Of a stretch of DNA of 64,000 nucleotides, positions 35,142-46,844 are shown one piece after another. How positions within the stretch are numbered: the first letter of the stretch is position 1; each line of letters begins with the position of its first letter. Made by a program: the position numbers and the translations under genes. Below the pieces are notes generated by a model. The model saw nothing but the letters and a program-made list of their open reading frames with translations. It ran no database searches and was not told the origin of the DNA. Origin of the DNA: Pannonibacter tanglangensis (GTDB lineage: Bacteria > Pseudomonadota > Alphaproteobacteria > Rhizobiales > Stappiaceae); the NCBI RefSeq assembly GCF_009915685.1, contig NZ_JAABLP010000002.1; one strand, written 5' to 3'.

Positions 35142-36056
35142 TCAGGCCTGAAGGGCCGGGCTGCCGGCGACCCACCAGCCGGGATGGGCGCGCTGGAGGT
35201 CGTTCGTCAGGGCGTTCACATCGCCGGGCGCGCACAGGGCAAAGCACGTCGCTCCCGAGCCCGACATCCGCGCCAGCGCAACCCTGTCCTGCGCACGCAG
35301 GACCTCCAGCACCTCGCCGATGGCCGGGCAGAGGGCCTGCGCCGGCGCTTCCAGATCGTTGCGCGTGGCAGCGAGGTAGCCGGTCAGGGCCCTTGCGTCG
35401 GCAAAGGCCTCGGGCAGATCCGGCAACGGCGGGTTGTCCCGCGTCTGCAACGCCTTGAACACCGCTGGCGTGGCCACAGGCTGGCGTGGATTGACAAGCA
35501 CCAGCCCGAGCGGCGGAAGGGGCGGAACCGGGGCGAGGTCATCGCCGATCCCGCGCATGCGCCGGGCGGCCTGTGCGAGGCACACCGGAACATCGGCTCC
35601 AAGGGCGGCCGCCACGCGCGTCAGCACCTCGGCGGGGACGTCGCGTCCGGCGTGGCTGGCGACCAGACGCAGGGCCGCAGCCGCATCGGCCGATCCGCCA
35701 CCGATCCCCGAGGCCACCGGCAGCCGCTTGGTCAGGCGCAGGTGCAGGGCGGGAACGGGCATGGCCAGCGCGTCCGCCAGCGCACGCACAGCCCGCAGGA
35801 CGAGATTTGCCTCCGGCGGCGTGTCCCGCAGCTCCGCACCGAAGGGGCCTTCCACCGCCAGGTCGAGCTGGTCGGCAGGTTCGGCCAGCAGCACGTCGCC
35901 AATGGCCGGGAACACGGCCAGACTGTCGAGAAGATGGTAGCCGTCGGCTCGCCGGCCGGTGACATGCAGCGCCAGATTGACCTTGGCGCGGGCAAGCTGC
36001 ACCCGGGGCGGCGGCGGCCCGCGCCGCACCGGCCCGGTCTCGTCCCTCTCCGTCAT
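35142..36056 (-). CDS. ispE: 4-diphosphocytidyl-2-C-methyl-D-erythritol kinase IspE
   Basis: IspE phosphorylates CDP-methylerythritol in the MEP isoprenoid pathway. The 304-residue GHMP kinase has AKVNLALHVTGRRADGYHLLDS at 24-45, including the family substrate loop, and the ATP loop SGIGGGSADAAAAL at 116-129. The C-terminal GHMP segment MSGSGATCFALCA is present. The gene lies just after the TPR gene on the same strand with 7 bases between them, so the two are co-transcribed. Its neighbour on the other side is the polyprenyl synthase, another isoprenoid gene, in the opposite orientation. Confidence 0.94.
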   Translation of the reverse strand: MTERDETGPVRRGPPPPRVQLARAKVNLALHVTGRRADGYHLLDSLAVFPAIGDVLLAEPADQLDLAVEGPFGAELRDTPPEANLVLRAVRALADALAMPVPALHLRLTKRLPVASGIGGGSADAAAALRLVASHAGRDVPAEVLTRVAAALGADVPVCLAQAARRMRGIGDDLAPVPPLPPLGLVLVNPRQPVATPAVFKALQTRDNPPLPDLPEAFADARALTGYLAATRNDLEAPAQALCPAIGEVLEVLRAQDRVALARMSGSGATCFALCAPGDVNALTNDLQRAHPGWWVAGSPALQA

Positions 36057-36063
36057 GCGTCGG

Positions 36064-37863
36064 TCAGCCGCCGTTGCCGGTCGCGTTGGACGCCGTCGGC
36101 GGTGCCGGTGTCTCCTTCAGCCCGTTGGCGATCTTGTCGAGGATCTTGGGCAGCTCTTCCGGCTCCGGATCGAGATCGCGGGCGTGGTTCCACTGGAACT
36201 GGGCTTCAAGACGCCGGCCCACCTTCCAGTAGGCGTCGCCGAGGTGGTCGTTGATCACCGGATCTGCCGGCCGCAGCTCCACGGCCCGCTCCAGCTCGGT
36301 CACCGCCTCGTCGTAGCGGCCGAGACGGTAGTAGGCCCAGCCGAGACTGTCGACGATGTAGCCGTCGCTCGGGCGCAGGCTCACCGCCTTCTTGATCATT
36401 TCCAGCGCCTCGTCGAGCTTGAGGCCCTGGTCGACCAGCGAATAGCCGAGATAGTTCAGCACCATCGGCTGGTCGGGGTAAAGCTCCAGCGCCTTGCGCA
36501 GGTCAACCTCGGCGCTGTCCCACTGCTTCAGGCGCTCGCGGCAGATGCCGCGATAGTAGAACAGGGCCCAGTGCTGCGGCTCGATCTCCTTCAGCGAATC
36601 GATACCGGTCGAATAGACCTTTTCGGCCTCGGCAAACATCTTGCGCGACCGCAGGACATTGCCGAGCGAGATCACGGCCTCCAGATCGCCCGGATCCTGC
36701 TTGATCAGGGCCTCGAGGTGGGCCCGCGACTCGTCCACCTTGTCCATGGCATTGTAGTTGAGGCCGACCTGGATTTCCGCGTCGCGCTTCAGCGGCGAGG
36801 TATCCGGCACCTGCTCCAGCGCCTCGATGGCGCGGCCGGGATTGTCCATCCGCTCGTAGAGCCCGCCGAGGGCGATGGCCGCGAAATCAGCATCCGGGTC
36901 GAGGTAGAGCGCCAGGTTGAGGTAGCCGGCCGCCAGTTCCTCGGCCCCGTCGCGGCCGATGGCCGATCCGAGACCGTTCATCAGTTCGGCGATGCCCACC
37001 ATCGGCGAGCGGACCAGCGGCGGGATCTTCTTGCCGCTCTCGATCAGCTCGCGCGTGCGCTTGAGCACCGGATGGCCGGGCGCCAGCTCGTCATACTCGT
37101 CGAGCACGGTCAGGGCGTCGGCCTTGCGGCCGTTGGCGGCGAGCAGGCGGGCATAGGAATCGGCAACCCGCAGGGCGCCCCGGTCGGCGTTGTAGGCGGC
37201 CTCGATGCGCTCCAGGGCGACCTTCGGCCGGCCGGCATTCTGGGCGATGAGCGCGGCATGGTTGGCCTTGAACACGTCGAACCACTCCGGACCCTTCAGC
37301 CCGTCGATGCGCCTGAGCGCCTTGTCGACCTCTCCGGCTCCGGCCTCCATCCAGGCCTTGGTGATGGTGAGCGTCAGTTCCGCCAGCGGCCCGCCGCCCG
37401 GGTCGGCCTTCAGCGCCGAGCTCGCCGTGCGGAACTTGCCGTCCTGCGCGTGCCCGATGGCGGTGACCGCATGGGCCAGGAAATTGCTGACCTTCAGCGC
37501 ATCCATGTCGGCGGCCAGCTCCATGGCGATGTCGATCTCGCCATTGGCCAATTTCAGCATGAAGGTCCGTTCCAGGACGTCGACATTGTCGGGGTCGGTC
37601 GCCAGCGTCTCCTCGAAGAAGGCGGCTGCCGAGGCAAAGTCGTTGAGGCGCGTGGCCAGCCGGCCGGACAGGTAGCTGCCCGACAGGGTGATGTTGAGAT
37701 CATCCGGTGTGCCGTAGCGCGGTGGCTCCGGCTGGCTGTTTGCCAGGGCAGGCAGGCTGAGGCTTGGCAGGGCAAGGGCGACGAGGGTCGTGGTCAGCAA
37801 CACCCGCAGGCGGGAGCGGTAGGTCGTCCGGGGTTTCCCCGGGGCGTTGGTCACGTTCGTCAT
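36064..37863 (-). CDS. Exported tetratricopeptide repeat protein
   Basis: The 599-residue protein has a basic N-terminus and a signal peptide (LRVLLTTTLVALALPSLSLP, cleavage after ALA near residue 41), followed by about ten TPR-like helix pairs over the whole length. The C-terminal ones are clear: NYLGYSLVDQGLKLDEAL, YIVDSLGWAYYRLGRYDEAV and PVINDHLGDAYWKVGRRLEA. The family is a conserved Rhizobiales lipoprotein- or outer-membrane-associated scaffold; the partner is unknown. It precedes ispE by 7 bases and is divergent from ppdK. Confidence 0.88.
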   Translation of the reverse strand: MTNVTNAPGKPRTTYRSRLRVLLTTTLVALALPSLSLPALANSQPEPPRYGTPDDLNITLSGSYLSGRLATRLNDFASAAAFFEETLATDPDNVDVLERTFMLKLANGEIDIAMELAADMDALKVSNFLAHAVTAIGHAQDGKFRTASSALKADPGGGPLAELTLTITKAWMEAGAGEVDKALRRIDGLKGPEWFDVFKANHAALIAQNAGRPKVALERIEAAYNADRGALRVADSYARLLAANGRKADALTVLDEYDELAPGHPVLKRTRELIESGKKIPPLVRSPMVGIAELMNGLGSAIGRDGAEELAAGYLNLALYLDPDADFAAIALGGLYERMDNPGRAIEALEQVPDTSPLKRDAEIQVGLNYNAMDKVDESRAHLEALIKQDPGDLEAVISLGNVLRSRKMFAEAEKVYSTGIDSLKEIEPQHWALFYYRGICRERLKQWDSAEVDLRKALELYPDQPMVLNYLGYSLVDQGLKLDEALEMIKKAVSLRPSDGYIVDSLGWAYYRLGRYDEAVTELERAVELRPADPVINDHLGDAYWKVGRRLEAQFQWNHARDLDPEPEELPKILDKIANGLKETPAPPTASNATGNGG

Positions 37864-38173
37864 TCAACCTCGCAGGCGATGGGCCGAAGCCTTTGCGATT
37901 CACCGGGAACAAGTGAACCCAGATGAGAGTGGCGGGTTTGTGGCAACGGGGCAAGGCAGGTCCGGCCCCATGCCGGATTTCCCGGTCAAACCTGTTTTCA
38001 GTATAGACCAATTGCCAAGCCGGCTCTCGTCACGTTTGCTCGTTTGCAGTGCAAAAATCGCTTGTGTCGGGGCCCCCTGGCGTAGCAGGAATACGCCAGC
38101 TCCGGGCAGCCGGGTCCCCCGGCCCGGGGCCAAGACAGACCGGCAGGACATGCTGTGAGGACGGGAGGCGGGA
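37864..38173. other. Divergent spacer, TPR gene / ppdK
   Basis: About 310 bases with promoters for both genes. A GGGAGGCGGG ribosome site precedes ppdK. An AT-richer stretch (GTTTTCAGTATAGACCAATT, about 37991-38010) may hold a -10-like TATAGA element. No gene or known riboswitch is seen. Confidence 0.4.
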
Positions 38174-40837
<2,664 letters not shown>

Positions 40838-40841
40838 GCCG

Positions 40842-41795
40842 GTGGGCGCGGCGGCAGCCCGTGCAGAGCTGGAGCGTCTGCGGGCCGGTGGCAAGCTGGC
40901 CCTGTCGCGGGCCCTGTCGCGCCTTGAGGCGGAAGAGGGCAGCGCCGCGCTGGCGGCGCTGCTCGATCTGGCGGTCGCAACCGGCGCCGGCCATGCGCTT
41001 GGCCTCACCGGACCGCCCGGCGTCGGCAAGTCGACGCTGACCAACGCCCTGATCCGCAGCTTCCGGGCGGCCGGAGAGACCGTGGGCGTGCTGGCCGTCG
41101 ATCCCTCGTCGCGTCTGACCGGCGGTGCCTTGCTGGGGGACCGCACCCGGCTTGCGACGGATCCGGAGGACCAGGGCATCTTCGTGCGGTCGATGGCCGC
41201 CCGGGACCGGCTGGGGGGCCTGTCCGATCATGCCATTGCGGCCATCGCGCTGATGCGGGCCGCGCGCCAGCAGGTGATCGTCGAATCCGTCGGCATCGGT
41301 CAGTCCGAGGCCGATGTGGCCTTTGCCGTGGACACGCTCGTTCTGTGCATCCAGCCGGGCTCCGGCGACAGCCTGCAGTTCATGAAGGCTGGCGTGATGG
41401 AACTGCCCGACATCATCGTGGTGACCAAGGCCGACATGGGCGCTGCGGCGGCCCGCGCGAAGTCGGATGTGGAGGGGGCGCTCAGCCTGTCACGCCTGTC
41501 CGCGTCCGGCTGGAAGGTTCCGGTGTTGACGGTCTCTGCCGTGGAGGACACGGGCACGGGCGAGCTGATGCAGGCCATTGCCGCACATCGCGCCTGGCTT
41601 GCCTCGAGCGGGCAGGGGGCCGGACGCCGGTCCCGGCAGCAGACGGACTGGGTGTCGGATTACGTCCTGACGCGCTACGGCCGGGCCGGGGCGAGCCGCA
41701 TTGATGTGGCCGGTGAACTGGCGGCTGCCGGCGGACCCTTTGCGGCCATGGCCCGGATCCGTGCCGATCTCGACCGGCGTCTCGGCCTCCTCTAG
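40842..41795 (+). CDS. meaB: MeaB/ArgK-type G-protein chaperone
   Basis: MeaB protects and reloads cobalamin in methylmalonyl-CoA mutase. The 317-residue protein has Walker A GPPGVGKST (57-65), the G-loop VDPSSRLTGGALLGDRTR, the magnesium and switch region VESVGIGQSE, and the guanine motif TKAD. The start is a GTG four bases after the ppdK stop, which suggests translational coupling. No mutase gene is in the window. Confidence 0.93.
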   Translation: MGAAAARAELERLRAGGKLALSRALSRLEAEEGSAALAALLDLAVATGAGHALGLTGPPGVGKSTLTNALIRSFRAAGETVGVLAVDPSSRLTGGALLGDRTRLATDPEDQGIFVRSMAARDRLGGLSDHAIAAIALMRAARQQVIVESVGIGQSEADVAFAVDTLVLCIQPGSGDSLQFMKAGVMELPDIIVVTKADMGAAAARAKSDVEGALSLSRLSASGWKVPVLTVSAVEDTGTGELMQAIAAHRAWLASSGQGAGRRSRQQTDWVSDYVLTRYGRAGASRIDVAGELAAAGGPFAAMARIRADLDRRLGLL

Positions 41796-41877
41796 GAAAC
41801 GCTCTCGCGGACGCCGCCGCCTGCCGTATGGGCGTCGGGACAGATCCGGACGGGCGTGGGGCGTCCGTGCCGGTGTC

Positions 41878-44157
41878 TCAGCCGGCGCGCAGCCGCCCCG
41901 TCGACATCTTGACGCGGCTGTCGATGGCGCCGCTGACGATCATCGGGGCCACCTCCTCGGCCGGCCCCGGCCGGCTGATGAAATAGCCCTGCAGCCGCTC
42001 GCAGCCGATCGAGGTCAGGAAGTCCATCTGCTCGGACGTCTCGATCCCCTCGGCAACGACCGTCATGTCGAGCGCCTCGCCCAGGTCGATGATCGTGCGC
42101 AGGATCGCCTGAGCCTGGGCCGAGTCGCCCGCCGGCAGGATGAAGTCCCGGTCGATCTTGAGAATGTCGAAGGGGAAGCGGCGCAGGTAGCTCAGCGACG
42201 AGTAGCCGGAGCCGAAGTCGTCCAGCGCGATCTTCACGCCCAGCTCGCGCAGGCGCTTCATCACGTTCAGGACCGCCGCGTCCTTGCCGGCAAAGACCGA
42301 TTCCGTCACCTCGATCTCCAGCCGCGACGGCGGCAGGTCATAGGAGGCGAGGGTCTCGATCAGCTGGTCGATGAAGCGGGGGTGGCGGAACTGGGTCGGC
42401 GAGATGTTGACGGAGATCATCACGTCCGGCCACAGATGCGCATCGCGGCAGGCGCGACGCAGCACCCACAGGCCAAGGTCGTTGATGAGGCCGGTCTCCT
42501 CGGCGATCGGCACGAAGTTGGCCGGACTGATCGGCCCGCGTTCGGGATGGGTCCAGCGCACGAGTGTCTCGACGGCGGTGATCTTTCCCGTCTTCGACGA
42601 CAGCTGCGGCTGGTAGGCGACGGCGAGCGCATCGTTGTCGATGGCCCGGCGCAGCTCGCGGGCAATGTTGTCGCGGGTCTGGACATATTCCTCCATCGCC
42701 GGATCGAAGAACGACCAGCGGCCACGGCCATTGGCCTTGGCGTCATAGAGGGCGATGTCGGCCTTGCGCAGCAGCTCGCCGGCCCCGGTGCCGTCCTGCG
42801 GCGCGATGGCCGCGCCCATCGACAGGCTGACGAACAGCTCCGTGCCGGCCACCTTGACGGGGCGGATCAGCTCGTCCTGCACCCGGCTCAGCTGGTATTC
42901 GATCAGCGCGCGCGACGAGCACTGGCTCAGCACCATGGCGAACTCGTCGCCCGAGATCCGGGCCAGCAGGCCGGTCGGCGGGACGACCCCGCGCAGCCGT
43001 GCCGTCACGGCCCGCAGCACCTCGTCGCCGGCGGCATGGCCGAGCGTGTCGTTGATGTCCTTGAAATGGTCGAGATCGATGTAGACGACCGCCGTCAGGT
43101 CGCGCTCGTCGGTCTGGGCTGCCAGCGCCTGCGTCAGCATGCGGGTGAAGAAGTCGCGGTTCGGCAGGCCCGTGAGGCTGTCATGCTGCGAGGCATAGAC
43201 CGCCTTGGCCTCGCTGCGGGCAAGGCGGCGGGTGGATTGCCGGGCATAGTTGAGCAGCACCGCGGTGAGCACGGCGATGGCGAGCGCCAGGATCACCATC
43301 ACCGGCAGCAGCCGGTTGAGCATTGCCGAGCCCGGCTGGGTCGGGTTCCAGTTGAGCCGCACCACGGGCGTGTTGCCGGGATCCTTCAGCAGGATGTCGG
43401 CCATGCCGGGCCGCGTGTTGGTGGGCTGCGTCGCCGCGATGCCGTCGAGGCCGGCCATTTCGGCGAGCCGGCCGAGGGTCAGGCTGTTGAGCGGCACGAA
43501 GCTGACGATCACGGCCGGCGGTTCGCGGTCGGCCCCGATCGTGTGCAGGTCGGGCGCGATGGCGGTGACCGAGAAGTAGTAGGGGGCCGCGTCGATCCGC
43601 ACCACGCCCGTCTCGAACAGCGAATGGTGGAAGTTGCGGTAGACGGGCTGGAACTTGTAGGTGCCCGACGGCGTCATCACGAAGCTGTTGATGTAGCGTG
43701 CCCTGACGCGCGCGATCGGCCCCTTCAGGGCGTTCAGCAGCGCCTCGCTGGCCCAGCCCGTGTCGCCGGAGCGGTCGTAGACGACCAGCACGGAGCGGTC
43801 GGAATCAAGGATCAGGCTGCGGCTGTGGCCGTAGCCTTCCGCCAGCCAGGCCGCCACGTGATGGCGCAGCCAGTCGCGGTTTTCCAGTCCCCGTTCGGCC
43901 CGGAAGAAGGCGTCATCCCAGACAGCCGCGCCTTCCTGCTGCTTGGCGACCTGGTCGAGCTGGAGCTGGATGGCCTCGCGCAGCAGGTTGCTCTGGCTGG
44001 TGACCGCCGCCTCGTCGGTGACCTTCGACGACCACACCAGGATGGCGAACACGAACAGGACCGCCAGGACCACGATGCCGATCACCGGCATGATGATCGT
44101 GTTGACGATCCGTCCGTTTCCCGCGTTGGAGTCGAATTCCATCTGCACCCACCCCAT
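41878..44157 (-). CDS. CHASE4-GGDEF-EAL cyclic-di-GMP protein
   Basis: The 759-residue protein has a first membrane helix (about 19-43), a periplasmic CHASE4-like sensor (about 60-220), a second helix (282-304), then GGDEF (330-490) and EAL (505-750) domains. The GGDEF motif is SGDEF (402-406), compatible with diguanylate cyclase activity; the EAL start is ETL (530-532), with DDFGSGYSS (646-654) intact. Both activities are possible, and whether the net effect is synthesis or breakdown of c-di-GMP is open. An AT-rich spacer with a near-CtrA site lies upstream. Confidence 0.95.
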   Translation of the reverse strand: MGWVQMEFDSNAGNGRIVNTIIMPVIGIVVLAVLFVFAILVWSSKVTDEAAVTSQSNLLREAIQLQLDQVAKQQEGAAVWDDAFFRAERGLENRDWLRHHVAAWLAEGYGHSRSLILDSDRSVLVVYDRSGDTGWASEALLNALKGPIARVRARYINSFVMTPSGTYKFQPVYRNFHHSLFETGVVRIDAAPYYFSVTAIAPDLHTIGADREPPAVIVSFVPLNSLTLGRLAEMAGLDGIAATQPTNTRPGMADILLKDPGNTPVVRLNWNPTQPGSAMLNRLLPVMVILALAIAVLTAVLLNYARQSTRRLARSEAKAVYASQHDSLTGLPNRDFFTRMLTQALAAQTDERDLTAVVYIDLDHFKDINDTLGHAAGDEVLRAVTARLRGVVPPTGLLARISGDEFAMVLSQCSSRALIEYQLSRVQDELIRPVKVAGTELFVSLSMGAAIAPQDGTGAGELLRKADIALYDAKANGRGRWSFFDPAMEEYVQTRDNIARELRRAIDNDALAVAYQPQLSSKTGKITAVETLVRWTHPERGPISPANFVPIAEETGLINDLGLWVLRRACRDAHLWPDVMISVNISPTQFRHPRFIDQLIETLASYDLPPSRLEIEVTESVFAGKDAAVLNVMKRLRELGVKIALDDFGSGYSSLSYLRRFPFDILKIDRDFILPAGDSAQAQAILRTIIDLGEALDMTVVAEGIETSEQMDFLTSIGCERLQGYFISRPGPAEEVAPMIVSGAIDSRVKMSTGRLRAG

Positions 44158-44210
44158 CTTGCTCGCGAGACGCTAGCGCAGATGCCTTAATGAAAGGGCG
44201 ACAGGTTTAG

Positions 44211-44225
44211 TTAAAAGTCTTCTAA
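44211..44225 (-). promoter_or_regulatory. Weak CtrA-like box upstream of GGDEF-EAL gene
   Basis: On the minus strand TTAG, seven bases, TTAA: one mismatch to TTAA-N7-TTAA. It lies about 55 bases before the ATG at 44157 in an AT-rich patch. Suggestive only. Confidence 0.25.
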
Positions 44226-44256
44226 TCACTGCTGGTTGAAGTGCCGCAGCGTTTTG

Positions 44257-44967
44257 CTAGAGAAGCTGCATGCCGCGGAAGCTCAGCTCGGTGCCGCGTG
44301 CCACGATGATGTGATCATGCACCTCGATGCCCAGCGGCTTGGCGATCTCGATGATTTGGCGCGTCATCTGGATGTCCGCCCGCGAGGGCGTGGGGTCGCC
44401 GGAGGGGTGGTTGTGGACGAGGATGAGTGCCGTCGCCGACAGTTCCAGCGCCCGGCGGATGACCTCGCGCGGATAGACCGGAGTATGGTCGACGGTGCCA
44501 CGCTGCTGCACCTCGTCGGCGATGAGGCCGTTCTTCTTGTCGAGGAACAGGATCCGGAACTCTTCCCGTTCCTCGTGCGAGCTGGCTGCCCGCACATAGT
44601 CGATCACCTTGGACCAGGAGGAGAGGGCATCGCGCGTGTTGACCTCGCCCTTCGCATAGCGCTTGGCGACCGCCTGCAGGATCTTGAGATCGTCGGCGAC
44701 GCGCTGGCCGACCCCCTTGACCTCGATGAGGCGCGCCCGTGGCGCCGCAAGCACGCCGGCGAAGGACCCGAACCGCGCCAGCAGCGCCTTGGCGATCGGC
44801 TTGGTGTCCGCCCGCTTGATGGAGGCGAACAGCACCAGCTCCAGCAGCTCGTAATCGGCGAAGCCGTCCGCGCCGTGGTCGCGGAACCGGTCGCGCAGCC
44901 GGTCACGATGACCGACATAGTGCGCCGGGGCCGGGGCATCGGAAAATCCGGTGTCATCCTCGGCCAT
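44257..44967 (-). CDS. radC: RadC/JAB domain protein
   Basis: The 236-residue protein has an N-terminal helix-hairpin-helix region (VKGVGQRVADDLK) and a C-terminal MPN+/JAB domain with HNHPSGDPTPSRAD (His185, His187, Asp191), the metal-binding signature. RadC was named for DNA repair, but its function is unproven; it may act in nucleic acid processing. It follows map by 38 bases in the order map-radC, common in Rhizobiales. Confidence 0.94.
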   Translation of the reverse strand: MAEDDTGFSDAPAPAHYVGHRDRLRDRFRDHGADGFADYELLELVLFASIKRADTKPIAKALLARFGSFAGVLAAPRARLIEVKGVGQRVADDLKILQAVAKRYAKGEVNTRDALSSWSKVIDYVRAASSHEEREEFRILFLDKKNGLIADEVQQRGTVDHTPVYPREVIRRALELSATALILVHNHPSGDPTPSRADIQMTRQIIEIAKPLGIEVHDHIIVARGTELSFRGMQLL

Positions 44968-45005
44968 GGCGTCTCCCTTCTGGCTGGGTCGGGGGCGGGG
45001 CGTCC

Positions 45006-45833
45006 CTACCGGTCGAAGCCGGGCCGGTGCAGGCCCTTCGGCGACAGGGTGAAGATCTCGCAGCCCTCGGGCGTGATGCCGATGGAATGCTCGAATTGCG
45101 CCGACAGCGAGCGGTCGCGGGTGACGGCGGTCCAGCCGTCGCTCAGCACCTTCACCTGCGGCCGGCCGAGGTTCACCATCGGCTCGATGGTGAAGATCAT
45201 GCCGGGCTTCAGCTCGACGCCCTCGCCGGGCCGGCCGTAGTGCAGGATGTTCGGCGTGTCGTGGAACAGGCGCCCGAGACCATGGCCGCAGAAGTCGCGC
45301 ACCACCGAGCAGCGCTCGCGCTCGACGAAGGTCTGGATCGCCGCGCCGATGTCGCCGGTGGTGTTGCCGGGCTTGGCTGCGGCGATGCCCAGCATCAGGC
45401 TCTCGTAGGTGACCTCGATCAGCCGCTCGGCCGCGCGCTTCAGTTCGCCCACCGGATACATCCGGCTCGAATCGCCATGCCAGCCGTCGACGATGTAGGT
45501 GACGTCGATGTTGACGATGTCGCCGTCGCGCAGCGGCTTGTCATTGGGAATGCCGTGGCAGACGACGTGGTTGATCGAGGTGCAGGAGAACTTGGTGTAG
45601 CCGCGGTAGTAGAGCGTCGCCGGCAGGGCGTTGTGCTCGCGGCCGAAGGCCTGCACGAAATCGTCGATTTCCTGGGTGGTCACCCCCGGCTTGACGACAT
45701 CGGCCAGGGCATCGAGACAGGCCGCCGTCACGGCGCCCGCCTTGCGCATGCCGGCAAAGTCATCGGGTCCGTACAGGCGCACCTGGCCGGTGTTCTTGAG
45801 GGGAGCCGTCGCCGCGTCGATATAGGTGACCAT
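45006..45833 (-). CDS. map: Type I methionine aminopeptidase
   Basis: Map removes initiator Met from new proteins using two metal ions. The 275-residue type Ia enzyme starts MVTYIDAATAPLK and has the metal and substrate residues in CHGIPNDKPL, NIDVTYIVDGWHGDSSRMY, RDFCGHGLGRLFHDTP, IFTIEPMVN and SAQFEHSIGIT. The frame continues upstream to 46037, but the family match begins at ATG 45833. It heads a map-radC unit. Confidence 0.95.
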   Translation of the reverse strand: MVTYIDAATAPLKNTGQVRLYGPDDFAGMRKAGAVTAACLDALADVVKPGVTTQEIDDFVQAFGREHNALPATLYYRGYTKFSCTSINHVVCHGIPNDKPLRDGDIVNIDVTYIVDGWHGDSSRMYPVGELKRAAERLIEVTYESLMLGIAAAKPGNTTGDIGAAIQTFVERERCSVVRDFCGHGLGRLFHDTPNILHYGRPGEGVELKPGMIFTIEPMVNLGRPQVKVLSDGWTAVTRDRSLSAQFEHSIGITPEGCEIFTLSPKGLHRPGFDR

Positions 45834-46114
45834 GTGCGAAGATAATGTCCGTGTCTGTTCGGGCCTCGGCCGTGTCGCGATCCGCCGGGAGGAAAGGCGG
45901 AAACGATCTAGGATGCGCCGCCGCATCGTGCGGGCTCCCGGAGAGGTCTCGTCGTTCATGTCATGTGCCGTCGTCTTCCCCGTTAATATGCGCGGTGCCA
46001 TCGCGCAAGGAAAGAGCTTCCGGGGAGAGGGCGGCATTTTGTTCGCCAGTGCCCGAATGTGCCGTCAGGCTCTTGCGAAGCCGCATCCACGGCGCTAGGT
46101 GATGCCGTCTCGCC

Positions 46115-46199
46115 GCGGACGTGGTGAAACCGGTAGCCACAGCAGACTTAAAATCTGCCGTCTTCTGACATGCGGGTTCGAGTCCCGCCGTCCGCACCA
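46115..46199 (+). tRNA. tRNA-Leu (anticodon TAA)
   Basis: An 85-base tRNA with acceptor stem GCGGACG/CGTCCGC, a D arm, anticodon stem GCAGA/TCTGC with loop CTTAAAA (anticodon TAA), a long variable arm typical of class II tRNA-Leu, the T arm GCGGGTTCGAGTCCCGC, and an encoded CCA. It reads UUA and UUG codons. Confidence 0.97.
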
Positions 46200-46273
46200 G
46201 CCCCGGCCGTCTCCTTGACGGGGCTTGCAGGTCACCGCCCTCGCGCGGTATCGCAAAGTGGGGGAGAGATGTC

Positions 46274-46726
46274 ATGCAGGCATGGACCAACATCCTGGCG
46301 AGGGGACTGGCCGCGCTTCCGGTGCTGATGCGCATTGCCTGCGCCCTGGCACTGGTTGTCCTTGCCTATGGGCACCGGCCTGTTGCCCAGACCTCGGCCG
46401 TGATCCAGTCGCCGCAGCAGGTCCTGCGGTCCGCAGCCGGCGTCGACCTCTCCGCCTATGTCCTGCCGGATGGCAGCCTGCCGGTCCTGTGCCATGCGCT
46501 GGCACCGGACACGCACAATCAGGACAAGGCGGCGCCCGGCCCGGCCTGCGAGGCGTGCCGGCTTTCGGCCTCGGTTGCCCTCCCGTCTCCACCGGCTGGG
46601 GTGGTGCAGCCTGTCACTTCGCCCCCCCGCGTTCTCGACGTCCGGGTCCACGCCGTGCCGGCAAGGTCAGACCCGAGGCAGCCTGGCGATCCGCGCGCGC
46701 CACCCCGCCATCTCCTGATCATCTGA
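46274..46726 (+). CDS. Secreted DUF2946-like small protein
   Basis: The 150-residue protein has an N-terminal hydrophobic signal segment (LMRIACALALVVLAYG, about 19-34) and a small Cys motif (LCHALAPD then CEAC, about 72-94), in the style of DUF2946 proteins that accompany copper-handling genes. The C-terminal third is Pro/Arg rich (VRVHAVPARSDPRQPGDPR) and low in complexity. It lies 120 bases before a His-rich copper-associated gene on the same strand, which supports a joint role in metal handling. The family call is tentative. Confidence 0.55.
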   Translation: MQAWTNILARGLAALPVLMRIACALALVVLAYGHRPVAQTSAVIQSPQQVLRSAAGVDLSAYVLPDGSLPVLCHALAPDTHNQDKAAPGPACEACRLSASVALPSPPAGVVQPVTSPPRVLDVRVHAVPARSDPRQPGDPRAPPRHLLII

Positions 46727-46844
46727 CACCCTCTCCGCCGCTGATCCGATCCGTGGACTGCCGGCGGCCCGGGCGACCTGGTCGCGCGCGACGCGCCTGA
46801 CGTGGTGTCGCCGCATTTCCCTTTTCGGTTGACAGGATATACCC

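Noticed and set aside
41701..44190. Long plus-strand open frame antisense to the GGDEF-EAL gene
   Set aside because: Shadow of the real minus-strand gene; no ribosome site or recognisable domain.
45961..46335. Minus-strand open frame across the tRNA-Leu gene
   Set aside because: It is a translation of the tRNA itself and flanks; the tRNA fold is decisive.
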